From the NCBI GenBank assembly GCA_021817345.1, contig JAKAVC010000046.1:1-50786 (forward strand): a stretch of DNA of 50,786 nt. The letters run 5' to 3'. The stretch is from Deltaproteobacteria bacterium. Lineage in GTDB: Bacteria > Desulfobacterota > Binatia > Binatales > Binataceae. Below, piece by piece: positions 7,653 to 14,717 of this stretch; positions within the stretch are counted from its first letter, which is position 1; the number at the start of each line of letters is the position of its first letter. The position numbers and the translations under genes are program-made. The notes below the pieces were generated by a model. The model was not told where the DNA came from and searched no databases. It saw only the letters and a program-made list of their open reading frames with translations.

Positions 7653-7898
7653 TCACTGCACCCGCTCCGCCGCCTGGCCGCTTACCCGTCCGTTCGCTCG
7701 ACGGCCCGGACGCGGGCTTCCGTCGAGCTCCGCCTTGATCTGCTTGCACAGCCGCCACATCGCCGCCGTGATCGTCTCGCCCAGATCGAAGCCCGCCTCC
7801 TCCGCGCGCGTGCGCAGCGCTTCGATCTCGCGCTTGAGCGCCGCCGGCAGCTTGAAGGTGATCGGCTCGTGCTCCTGTTTGCGCTTGAGAACTCCCAT
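7653..7898 (-). CDS. Small ribbon-helix-helix protein of the ICE
   Basis: An 81-residue protein with an N-terminal strand EPITFKLP followed by two helices (AALKREIEALRTRAEEAG, then LGETITAAMWRLCKQIKAEL), the CopG/Arc-like fold outline. An AAGGAGAG ribosome binding site lies 8 nt before the ATG. It is the last gene of the trbF-trbG-trbI group and sits directly before the non-coding control region, which carries repeated GTAC motifs and a palindrome. It may be a regulator of transfer genes. The tail after residue 60 is Arg/Gly-rich and of unknown role. Confidence 0.6.
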   Translation of the reverse strand: MGVLKRKQEHEPITFKLPAALKREIEALRTRAEEAGFDLGETITAAMWRLCKQIKAELDGSPRPGRRANGRVSGQAAERVQ

Positions 7899-7934
7899 CT
7901 CGCATCTCTCCTTTCGCCGGATTAATTGCAGCGT

Positions 7935-9068
7935 TCATTTTCCGTACGGACCGGGAAGCACCAGATCCTCGGTCACCATCACGTTGAACTGATAGCCGGG
8001 GCGGATTTCGATCGTCGGCGCACGACTCATCCCGTTGCCGAGCATCTGCTGGCCAACCGAACCGAATTGTCCCGACGCCGCGGAGCCCGCCATCTCGCCC
8101 GCCATCGCCCACTGGTTCGGCTGGTAATACCCGTAGGGTCCGTAGAGCCCTCCGCCGCCGAACGCGGCCATCTGTCCGACCATCTGGCCTGCGCTGATCA
8201 GGCTCATCAGCGCGGCCGTGCCGAAAGTCGCGAAATAGTGGTGATTGACCTGGTCGCTGAAGCCCGCAAAGCCGCTCTGATCCGCGCCCGGCATCGCGGG
8301 CAGATCCACGCTCGCGGTGTTGGGGAAGATGAGCCGCTGCCATGCAATCTGAACCCGCTCCTGGCCGTATGCGGAGGCATTGCGGTACGCGCCGATCAGC
8401 CGGCTGCCCTGCGGGATGAGCAGGTACCTGCCGGTGGCGCTGTCGAAGACGTTCTCAGCGACCTGCGCGATAATCGGTCCCGGCAGGTCGGAGTTGATGC
8501 CGCTCACCAGAATCGCCGGAATTACGCTCCCTGCCATCACGGTATAAGGCGAAGCCGGCGGGTGAAGCTTGACGGCGGGATCGCTCGAGGAACCAGACGG
8601 AGACCCGGTGCTCGATTCGCCGTTGGCGCGCGTGATTTCGAGCGCCTGTCCGGCGTGAAACGCCGCTACCATCTCGGGCGCTTCGAGCGCCTTCAGGAAC
8701 TTCTCCTGCGCCCACTGCGCATAGCGGCTGGGAGGCTTCGACGCGCCGCGCTGGATCGGAGTCTGAACCGTTGCAATGACTGCCGGCGTCGGGACAAAAC
8801 TCGGCGCCGGATGGGGCTCCGCGCCGTGCGCGGCGAGGTCTGCGACTTCGCCGCGATCGCGGGCGTCACTGCTCGCGTCGTCGATCGCCTTTTTGACCGC
8901 CGTATCCTGGCTGGTGCCCGAGGACTGCACGCCGAGCGCAATCACGATCCCGCCGAGCATTGCGACTGCAACGACAATCACGCCCAGCAGGCGATTGAAT
9001 CGGCCGCCGCCGAGATGCTCCTGCTCTTCCTGTTCGTGGATTTCGTCTGCCGCCGCCATCGCACTCAC
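7935..9068 (-). CDS. trbI: TrbI/VirB10 conjugal transfer scaffold protein
   Basis: A 377-residue protein with a cytoplasmic N-terminus, one membrane segment (about residues 27-48, LLGVIVVAVAMLGGIVIALG), a Pro-rich linker and the C-terminal VirB10 beta-barrel region (PYTVMAGSVIPAILVSGINS, then SRLIGAYRN and RVQIAWQRLIFPN). VirB10 spans both membranes and senses ATP use by VirB4, VirB11 and VirD4 to open the outer pore. The GTG start at 9068 overlaps the trbG stop (GTGA). An ATG three codons in is the alternative start. The length is normal for the family. Confidence 0.95.
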   Translation of the reverse strand: MSAMAAADEIHEQEEQEHLGGGRFNRLLGVIVVAVAMLGGIVIALGVQSSGTSQDTAVKKAIDDASSDARDRGEVADLAAHGAEPHPAPSFVPTPAVIATVQTPIQRGASKPPSRYAQWAQEKFLKALEAPEMVAAFHAGQALEITRANGESSTGSPSGSSSDPAVKLHPPASPYTVMAGSVIPAILVSGINSDLPGPIIAQVAENVFDSATGRYLLIPQGSRLIGAYRNASAYGQERVQIAWQRLIFPNTASVDLPAMPGADQSGFAGFSDQVNHHYFATFGTAALMSLISAGQMVGQMAAFGGGGLYGPYGYYQPNQWAMAGEMAGSAASGQFGSVGQQMLGNGMSRAPTIEIRPGYQFNVMVTEDLVLPGPYGK

Positions 9069-10012
9069 CTCTGCCCGCCCGCGTAGGAGACCGTCACGCG
9101 GTCCTGCTCGCGCCCCACTCCCGCAACCAGAATCGCCTGGTTAAACAGCCGGTCGACCACGTAGTAGTTGCCCTCGACCCGGTAGTTGACCATCTGCGTG
9201 CCGCCGCCTGCGTCGATCAGCAGCGCGGGCGCCTCGCTGGTCTTCATCCCCGCCGGCATCTGGATGTACACGTGCGCGCCGTCATCGAAGGCGCGAATCG
9301 GCTTCCACGGCACGTTCGGGCCGGTGACGCTGTAGGAGAAATTGAGCTCGGCCGGATCGACGTTCGCGACCCTGACCACGTCGGTGGAATCAGCCGGCGG
9401 ATCGATTGCCGCTTGCTTGGCTTTGGCCGCCGCCGCGTCGGCCTCTTTCATCGCCGCGAGCAGCTCATCCGGGTAGTAGAACTCCACCTCCTGCATCGCG
9501 CGCCCGCGCGAGCGCAGAAGCAGGTGGTAGATGTGCTTCGTGGTGTAGATGGTGAGGTTGGTCTCGATACCCGGAAGCTGCGGCTTGACGGCGAGATGCG
9601 GAACCGGATTGCGCGGGTCGCCCGACGCTGCCGGCGTCGCCATCCAGCGCTCGGTGTCACCCATCGCCACGTCGGTGATCGTCTCGCCCGGCTGCAGCTG
9701 GATGTCGGTGGTGCGAAGCGGCGCGCAATCGACGATCGGCTCCGGCCTTCCGCCGTAGGGATAGAGCACCAGTTGCGGCGTCCGATAGACCGGCCATTTG
9801 CCGTCGTCCCGATGGTCCCTGATCGCCTGCTGAACTTCGGGCGGCTGCTCGGCCAGAAGCTGTGCGCCGGTTGGAGGCGGCGGGGTTGCTTCGGGCTTGG
9901 GTGCAGCTTCGGTTACGATCCTGAGCGGCGGCGGAGCGGGCGGCTGCTGCGTCGCGCATGCTGTAAGCGAGATGGCCAGTGCAACAGCGAATGCCGATTT
10001 GATTTGGTTCAT
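9065..10012 (-). CDS. trbG: TrbG/VirB9 outer-membrane channel protein
   Basis: A 315-residue protein of the VirB9/TrbG family that forms the outer-membrane ring with VirB10. The chosen start at 10012 (MNQIKSAFAVALAISLTACA) gives a lipoprotein signal with lipobox LTAC and has a GGGGAG ribosome binding site upstream. The longer frame from 10141 would overlap trbF. The middle carries the typical VLYPYGGRPEPIVDCAPL and QLQPGETITDV region, and the C-terminal domain holds PAELNFSYSV and KPIRAFDDGAHVYIQMP. The order trbF-trbG-trbI is canonical. Confidence 0.94.
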   Translation of the reverse strand: MNQIKSAFAVALAISLTACATQQPPAPPPLRIVTEAAPKPEATPPPPTGAQLLAEQPPEVQQAIRDHRDDGKWPVYRTPQLVLYPYGGRPEPIVDCAPLRTTDIQLQPGETITDVAMGDTERWMATPAASGDPRNPVPHLAVKPQLPGIETNLTIYTTKHIYHLLLRSRGRAMQEVEFYYPDELLAAMKEADAAAAKAKQAAIDPPADSTDVVRVANVDPAELNFSYSVTGPNVPWKPIRAFDDGAHVYIQMPAGMKTSEAPALLIDAGGGTQMVNYRVEGNYYVVDRLFNQAILVAGVGREQDRVTVSYAGGQR

Positions 10013-10026
10013 CGCACTTCTCCCCT

Positions 10027-10695
10027 TCAGCCCTGCTGCTCCGTCCAGCTGATCTGCGTCACGTAAAAGCCGAGTGGATTGCTCACAATCGTCTCGTCGG
10101 AACCGGGCGGGACGATCTCGGTCTGCAGCACCGCTTCCCAATGCGTCGGCGCGCCCAGGGATGCGCCGTTCAGGTCGCGCCTGGTTTCGGTCCAGCGCAC
10201 CTGGTAGCTCCGCGCCGAGAGCTTCAGGATCGAATCGATCTGGACGGTGACGGTTTCCTTCTGCGCGCGCTTGAACGGGTTATGCGCGAAGCCGTCGGCG
10301 TGGTAGTAGTCGTCGAGGAACCTGTCCGCCGCGCCGCGCGCGTGCGCGAGCAATGAATTGAGCATCTGCTGTTCGACCTGGGTGTCGCTGCTGACCGCGC
10401 GCGCGTTGCGGATAAAGGCGGCGACTTCGTAGCGCTCGATCCGCTGCGTTACGTCAGGGACTGAAGCGGGTGTAAGCGGCTGAGGAACGGTGAGCGCGTA
10501 GCCGAGCCTGTCGACCTCGACCACGTAGGGGATGTAGCGGCTGCGCGTGGCGAGCCACACGATACCGCCGGCGAGTATCAGCGCGACCGCGAGCAGTCCG
10601 CCGGCGGCTATCTGCCAGTTGCGTTTGCCGAGAACCAGATCGGCGTAGCGCTCATCCCATTCGCGACGCGCTTCGAAATACGGATTCGCGGCCAT
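10027..10695 (-). CDS. trbF: TrbF/VirB8 inner-membrane assembly protein
   Basis: A 222-residue bitopic protein opening MAANPYFEARREWDERYADL, a very typical TrbF start, followed by a single membrane segment (about residues 30-52) and a periplasmic NTF2-like domain (residues about 60-220). VirB8 nucleates the inner-membrane complex. It is the first gene of the trbF-trbG-trbI unit and the last ICE gene before the attachment scar, so its promoter must lie in 10696-10871, inside the element end. The gap to trbG is 14 nt. Confidence 0.94.
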   Translation of the reverse strand: MAANPYFEARREWDERYADLVLGKRNWQIAAGGLLAVALILAGGIVWLATRSRYIPYVVEVDRLGYALTVPQPLTPASVPDVTQRIERYEVAAFIRNARAVSSDTQVEQQMLNSLLAHARGAADRFLDDYYHADGFAHNPFKRAQKETVTVQIDSILKLSARSYQVRWTETRRDLNGASLGAPTHWEAVLQTEIVPPGSDETIVSNPLGFYVTQISWTEQQG

Positions 10696-10746
10696 AGCGG
10701 CGCTCCTTCGCGGGCGGCGGAATTCATTCCGCTACCTCCCGAAAAT

Positions 10747-10764
10747 TGTCCGCTTTCTGTCCGC
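10747..10764. repeat. Paired TGTCCGC direct repeat near the ICE end
   Basis: TGTCCGC occurs at 10747-10753 and 10758-10764, 11 bp apart, about one helical turn. Position near the attachment site suggests arm-type integrase or excision-factor binding. It could also be a promoter operator for trbF. Confidence 0.4.
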
Positions 10765-10782
10765 GTAACCCGTCCAAAAAGG

Positions 10783-10840
10783 ACCAAAACCCCACAAAAT
10801 GAAATCCGAAAAACCTCGGAATTTATTGGGGATTTTTGGT
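10783..10840. repeat. 58-bp imperfect inverted repeat inside the ICE end
   Basis: ACCAAAACCCC (10783-10793) pairs with GGGGATTTTTGGT (10828-10840). Between them, AAATCCGA and TCGGAATTT form a nested arm. The whole can fold into one long AT-rich hairpin 32 nt inside the tRNA scar. It may insulate the element from chromosomal transcription or form part of the recombination site. Confidence 0.6.
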
Positions 10841-10871
10841 TCTCTTTGGTGCCCGTCATGGTCCTCCGGGA

Positions 10872-10917
10872 ACTCTTAATCAGCGGGTCCGGAGTTCGAG
10901 TCTCCGACGGCCCACCA
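10872..10917 (+). other. ICE attachment scar: 3' part of tRNA-Lys(CTT)
   Basis: The 46 nt hold the anticodon loop CTCTTAA, the 3' anticodon stem, the variable region, a complete T arm (CGGAG, loop TTCGAGT, CTCCG), the 3' acceptor strand ACGGCCC and ACCA. The 5' anticodon stem, D arm and 5' acceptor strand are missing upstream, where the sequence turns unlike any tRNA. This is the expected footprint of tyrosine-recombinase integration at the anticodon loop of a tRNA-Lys gene. It is a gene fragment and not a functional tRNA. Confidence 0.88.
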
Positions 10918-11000
10918 TCTAATATCGGCGAGCCTGATCGCCTCGGCGCGACACTTCCTTCGCCGTTGATCGGCTTAGGGCAGGTAATAGCGACGCACGC

Positions 11001-11660
11001 TCACCTGGCGAGCGCGCCCTCGGCCTGCTTCAGGTTCTCGTTGGCGAAGTCCCAGTTGACCACATTCCAGAACGCCTCAAGGTACTTCGCGCGCGCGTTG
11101 CGATAATCGATGTAGTACGCGTGCTCCCATAGATCGCAGGTGATGATCGGCCTTTTCCCGTGAGCGATAGGCGTATCCGCATCGTGGGTCGATTCGACCG
11201 CGAGCGAGCCGTCTGCGTTCTGCACCAGCCACGCCCATCCGTTGCCGAAGTGTCCAATGGCAGCCTTGTTGAACTCAGCCTTGAACGCCTCGAAGCTGCC
11301 GAAGGACTTCCTGATCGCGAAATCGATCTCGCCCTTGGGCTCGCCACCCGCCATGTTGACACATCGACCGGGCTCAGGACCGCCCGTACCCGGCCAGTAC
11401 GACTCCTCCGCGGGCGCCATCGATTCCCAATAGAAGCTGTGGTTCCAGTGCTGGGCGGCCTGGTTGAAGAGAGCGCCCTTCGCGGATCTCACGATCTCTT
11501 CGAGCGGCTTGCCTTCGTCGGGCGTGCCCTTGATGAGTTCGTTGAGCTTCTTCACGTAAGCGGCATGATGCATGCCGTAGTGATACTGCAGCGTTTCTTT
11601 GGAGATGTAGGGCGCCAGCGCGTCCATCGGATAGGGGAGTTTTGGAAGTTCGAAAGCCAT
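11001..11660 (-). CDS. sodB: Iron superoxide dismutase
   Basis: A 219-residue cytoplasmic enzyme that converts superoxide to oxygen and hydrogen peroxide. The metal ligands are visible: His27 in QYHYGMHHAAYV, His in AAQHWNHSFYWESM, and Asp and His in DLWEHAYYIDY. The Gln in FNQAAQHWNH, near the N-terminal domain ligand, is the iron-type signature. An insertion containing a Cys (GPEPGRCVNMAGGEPKGE) lengthens the loop after the second ligand compared with E. coli SodB. The start at MAFELP is preferred over the four-codon-longer frame because it matches the family N-terminus. It is the first chromosomal gene after the ICE scar. Confidence 0.95.
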   Translation of the reverse strand: MAFELPKLPYPMDALAPYISKETLQYHYGMHHAAYVKKLNELIKGTPDEGKPLEEIVRSAKGALFNQAAQHWNHSFYWESMAPAEESYWPGTGGPEPGRCVNMAGGEPKGEIDFAIRKSFGSFEAFKAEFNKAAIGHFGNGWAWLVQNADGSLAVESTHDADTPIAHGKRPIITCDLWEHAYYIDYRNARAKYLEAFWNVVNWDFANENLKQAEGALAR

Positions 11661-11719
11661 GACGCACACCATCCTTCCTCAGCGCGCGATAAGGCCTGAG
11701 CACGGTTTCGTGATACTAC

Positions 11720-11736
11720 GAATGCGTAACGCATTC
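11720..11736. promoter_or_regulatory. Inverted repeat upstream of sodB
   Basis: GAATGCG-TAA-CGCATTC is a perfect 7-bp inverted repeat, 60 nt upstream of the sodB start. Its position suits an operator or a short 5'-leader hairpin. The binding protein is unknown. Confidence 0.4.
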
Positions 11737-12043
11737 TCCATGCCAGCCTTCGACGCCTTTTCTCCGCTCGTTTGGCGATAAATCTGACCCTTTCGGAAGC
11801 ATCCTTTTTCCCCATCGAAGTTTCAATTGGAGCCAGCGATTAGCCACGCCCACCAGGCGTTACGAGCACACTCGGTTTCGCGCCGTATCGCTGAACGGCG
11901 AAGCGACATAAGAACCCGCTCGGCTTCTTGATGGGCACCGCAGGACAGGCATCGCGATTTCACCGGCGCGGGTTGACCGCGGCGGCCCGCGTTTGCGACT
12001 CTCGCTCGTCCATCGCGACCAAAAATGAAAAGAGAGCCTCTCG
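11737..12043. other. Intergenic stretch without a supported gene
   Basis: This region lies between the divergent sodB and alpha/beta hydrolase genes. Open frames here have no recognisable domain and no good ribosome binding site, so it is best read as a double promoter region. Confidence 0.5.
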
Positions 12044-12892
12044 ATGCGACGCCTCGCGATTGTGGTTTTGATTCTCGGCGCGTTCGCCGTCGCCGGTCCC
12101 GCCGACGCGCGGCAATATCCCTGGATGCGTCTGCCGCCCACGCCGACGCTGCCGAAGGCCGAGCGCAGCGGCCTCGCGCCGGTCAACGGTATCCGAATGT
12201 GGTACGCCGTGTTCGGCCACGGAAGCCCAGTGCTCCTCCTGCACGGCGGACTCGCCAACTCGAATTACTGGGGTCTGCAGGTGCGTGCGCTGGCTCCGAA
12301 ATACGAGGTAATCGTGCTCGACAGCCGGGGCCATGGGCGCAGCACGCGCACCGGCGCGCCGATTACCTATGACCTGATGTCATCCGACGTCCTGGCGCTG
12401 ATGGATTACCTGCACATCCGCCGGGCGGCTATTGCCGGATGGAGCGATGGAGCGATTATCGGCCTCGACATCGCGATTCATCATCCCGAGCGCGTGACAA
12501 AGCTCTTTGCGTTTGCCGCGAATTCCGACCCGTCCGGCGTGAAGGACGTGGACAGGAGTCCTGTCTTTACCGCGTTTATCGCGCGCGCTTCGCGTGAGTA
12601 TCGGCAACTTTCGCCCACTCCGACCCAGTTCAAGGCGTTCCTTGCGAATATCGAGGAGATGTGGGCAACGGAGCCGCACTTCACAGATACACAGTTGCGG
12701 CATATCAGGGTGCCGACGTGGATCGTGGACGCCGACCATGACGAGGCGATAAAGCGCGAGAATACGGATCAGATGGCGGCGCTCATCCCCGGAGCGGGCG
12801 AACTGATCCTGCCCGAGGTCAGCCATTTCGCCTTTCTCCAGGATCCCGTCATGTTCAACGAGGCTTTGCTTCGCTTCCTTGCCGAGCGCTGA
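12044..12892 (+). CDS. Secreted alpha/beta hydrolase
   Basis: A 282-residue hydrolase with a clear Sec signal peptide (MRRLAIVVLILGAFAVAGPA, cleavage after DARQ or earlier). The oxyanion motif LLLHGGLANSNYW, nucleophile Ser134 in AGWSDGAIIG, acid Asp229 or Asp231 in WIVDADHDEA and His261 in VSHFAFLQDP complete the catalytic triad. The substrate cannot be read from sequence; an ester or lactone is likely. It is predicted to be periplasmic. It is a single gene, convergent with the YceI gene (34-nt gap). Confidence 0.88.
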   Translation: MRRLAIVVLILGAFAVAGPADARQYPWMRLPPTPTLPKAERSGLAPVNGIRMWYAVFGHGSPVLLLHGGLANSNYWGLQVRALAPKYEVIVLDSRGHGRSTRTGAPITYDLMSSDVLALMDYLHIRRAAIAGWSDGAIIGLDIAIHHPERVTKLFAFAANSDPSGVKDVDRSPVFTAFIARASREYRQLSPTPTQFKAFLANIEEMWATEPHFTDTQLRHIRVPTWIVDADHDEAIKRENTDQMAALIPGAGELILPEVSHFAFLQDPVMFNEALLRFLAER

Positions 12893-12926
12893 CACGCCCG
12901 CCCTGTGAACGCAGCCGGGGTTCGCT

Positions 12927-13586
12927 TTAGGGCGAGTGCGAATCGGCGTGAGCGGCGTCTGGCGCGGGCGACGCCCAACTGAGAGCGGCGGTCGCGGTCA
13001 CGTTTATGTCAACGTGCTCCGAGACCCGCAACATCAGGATGCTCGGATTTTCCAGGCCCCACGCCACGTACGGAATCGAGAAGCTGCAATTGATCAAAAC
13101 CTCGTCGCCCTCGCGACGGACGCGCGCGTCGATGGTGAACGGATGCTGTCCGCCATGCAGGGACATCACGCCGCGAACCGTGACGGGAAATTCTCCCTGC
13201 GTGCCGCCGTGGCTCTCGGCCTGCTCGGGCGCGAAGGTGATGTCGGGAAAGCGCCGGGCTTCGAGCACGCTGTCGCGCATCCGCGCGTCGCGAAGGCTGT
13301 TGCCGCTGTTTCCGCTCGCCGCGTCCACCACGATGAGGCCATCCATCCTGCCGGTCGCGGGATCGACGCGGATAAGCCCGCTCTTCAGTTGAAAGGTGCC
13401 CTCGGGCGAATGAGGCCATCCCGAGATGGAATACTTGATCGTGGTCTTTGCGGGATCGAACTTCAGTACCGCAAGTTTTCCCGCCGGTATCGAATCCGCG
13501 GCAACCGCGCCTGCGGACATCAGAAGAACCAGCAGAGAAGCCGACAACCAGGAGCGGAAGCCGATCCGGCGCGCCGAACTGACCAT
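12927..13586 (-). CDS. YceI-family periplasmic lipid-binding protein
   Basis: A 219-residue protein with a signal peptide (hydrophobic residues about 12-30, LSASLLVLLMSAGAVAADS) followed by the YceI lipocalin-like barrel (LAVLKFDPAKTTIKYSISGW, RMDGLIVVDAASGNSGNSLRDARMR, RRFPDITFAPEQ). YceI proteins bind isoprenoid or fatty chains. The ATG directly follows the TAG stop of the flavoprotein gene, so it is the third gene of the PKS operon. It may hold or carry the hydrophobic product, which is inference from context. Confidence 0.88.
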   Translation of the reverse strand: MVSSARRIGFRSWLSASLLVLLMSAGAVAADSIPAGKLAVLKFDPAKTTIKYSISGWPHSPEGTFQLKSGLIRVDPATGRMDGLIVVDAASGNSGNSLRDARMRDSVLEARRFPDITFAPEQAESHGGTQGEFPVTVRGVMSLHGGQHPFTIDARVRREGDEVLINCSFSIPYVAWGLENPSILMLRVSEHVDINVTATAALSWASPAPDAAHADSHSP

Positions 13587-14714
13587 CTATCCAACATCTC
13601 CATCTTCGAACGAATCGCGCGCAAACATCTCGCGCACAAACCCCGCAAGCGCGCCGAGCGGAACGTCGCGCGCCGACAGCGTTCCGGTGTGCATGCCGAG
13701 CATGTAGGCGAATATCCGCGATTGCGAGATCAACCCGCGCAGCACGCGGCGCCGCAGCGATTTTCGCTCGCCGACGGAGAGCATCAGTCTCGCCATCACG
13801 CGCGGCATCCGGCGAATGCGCCGATGAGCAGCCTGGTATTTGCCGGGCTTGTCCAGCGCAATAGCATCAGCAAGCGCGACCGCTTCCCTGAGCCCAAGCG
13901 AAAGCCCTTCGCCGGTGAGCGCATCGACGGTCCCCGCCGCATCTCCGACCAGCGCAACCCCGTCGCCGACGACCGATCTCATCACGCTCGACCCGCAAAG
14001 CGCGCCCCTCGCCTCGCTGCTGGGAGCGGCGCCTTCAAGCCGCCGGCGGATCTCGGGAAACAGTTCGACCAGTTGCGGCATGCGCAATCGCGCTTCGCTG
14101 GTCAGGATCGAGATGCAGGTTTCCTCGGATGAGACCGGCGTCACGACCGCTTGGCCGTGGTCGTTCCAATGGACTTCGACGAAATCGCTCCACGGCGCCA
14201 CGCTGAAATGCTGGCGCAGCCCGATTCGGCGCGGCGCGTTCGAAGGCGCACGGAGTCCGGCCCACCGCCTGATGCGCGAGCCGCGGCCGTCCGCTCCGAT
14301 CACCCATCGGCACGCGACGCTTCGGCCGCCCAGTTCGACGCGGCCCCGGCTTATCCGCGTCACCGGCTCGCCCCATCGCATCGCGACGCCCGTTTCCCCG
14401 GCGCGATCGATCAGAAGCTGATGCAGGCGGGTGCGGCGAATGCCGAGACCATGGCCCGCCGTGAAAGCCGCCTCGACCGCGAGGCCGTCTTCGGCAAAGC
14501 GAATACCGCGAAACGGAACGCCCTGTCCGGTGGGGTGAATCCCGAGCTGATTCAGAACCGACACGCCCTCGGGCATCACGCCTTCGCCGCACGGCTTATC
14601 GATCGGCGGCATCTCGCGGTCAACAACGAGAACTTCAAGGCCGCGCTCGCGCGCCGCCATCGCCGCGGCGAGACCGACCGGTCCGCCGCCCACGACCACA
14701 AGGTCCGGCGCCAT
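13587..14714 (-). CDS. FAD-dependent oxidoreductase (geranylgeranyl reductase-like)
   Basis: A 375-residue flavoprotein with the Rossmann motif VVVGGGPVGLAAAMAARERG at the N-terminus, the conserved KPCGEGVMPEG segment typical of geranylgeranyl-reductase/UbiH-like enzymes, and the second FAD motif VALVGDAAGTVDALTGEG. It starts 3 nt after the type III PKS stop and ends flush with the YceI ATG. Such flavoproteins next to type III PKS genes hydroxylate or reduce polyketide products such as alkylresorcinols or pyrones. The exact reaction is unknown. Confidence 0.88.
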   Translation of the reverse strand: MAPDLVVVGGGPVGLAAAMAARERGLEVLVVDREMPPIDKPCGEGVMPEGVSVLNQLGIHPTGQGVPFRGIRFAEDGLAVEAAFTAGHGLGIRRTRLHQLLIDRAGETGVAMRWGEPVTRISRGRVELGGRSVACRWVIGADGRGSRIRRWAGLRAPSNAPRRIGLRQHFSVAPWSDFVEVHWNDHGQAVVTPVSSEETCISILTSEARLRMPQLVELFPEIRRRLEGAAPSSEARGALCGSSVMRSVVGDGVALVGDAAGTVDALTGEGLSLGLREAVALADAIALDKPGKYQAAHRRIRRMPRVMARLMLSVGERKSLRRRVLRGLISQSRIFAYMLGMHTGTLSARDVPLGALAGFVREMFARDSFEDGDVG

Positions 14715-14717
14715 CGC

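Larger units (their letters stand above)
1..10917. mobile_element. Right part of an integrative and conjugative element (ICE)
   Basis: A continuous minus-strand block of conjugation genes (TrbF, TrbG, TrbI, TraF, TraD, relaxase, TraG/VirD4, TrbB, TrbC, TrbD, TrbE) stops at a 3' tRNA-Lys fragment at 10872-10917. Ordinary chromosomal genes (superoxide dismutase onward) begin right after it. Tyrosine-recombinase ICEs commonly insert in the 3' half of tRNA genes, leaving an intact tRNA beside the integrase and a 3' copy at the other end. From the orientation of the fragment, the intact tRNA and the integrase should lie to the left, outside the window. No integrase, TrbJ or TrbL is visible here. 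That the block is an ICE and not an integrated plasmid is inference. Confidence 0.8.

Noticed and set aside
10842..10917. A complete tRNA gene
   Set aside because: Only the 3' part from the anticodon loop onward is tRNA-like. The 5' acceptor strand and D arm are absent.
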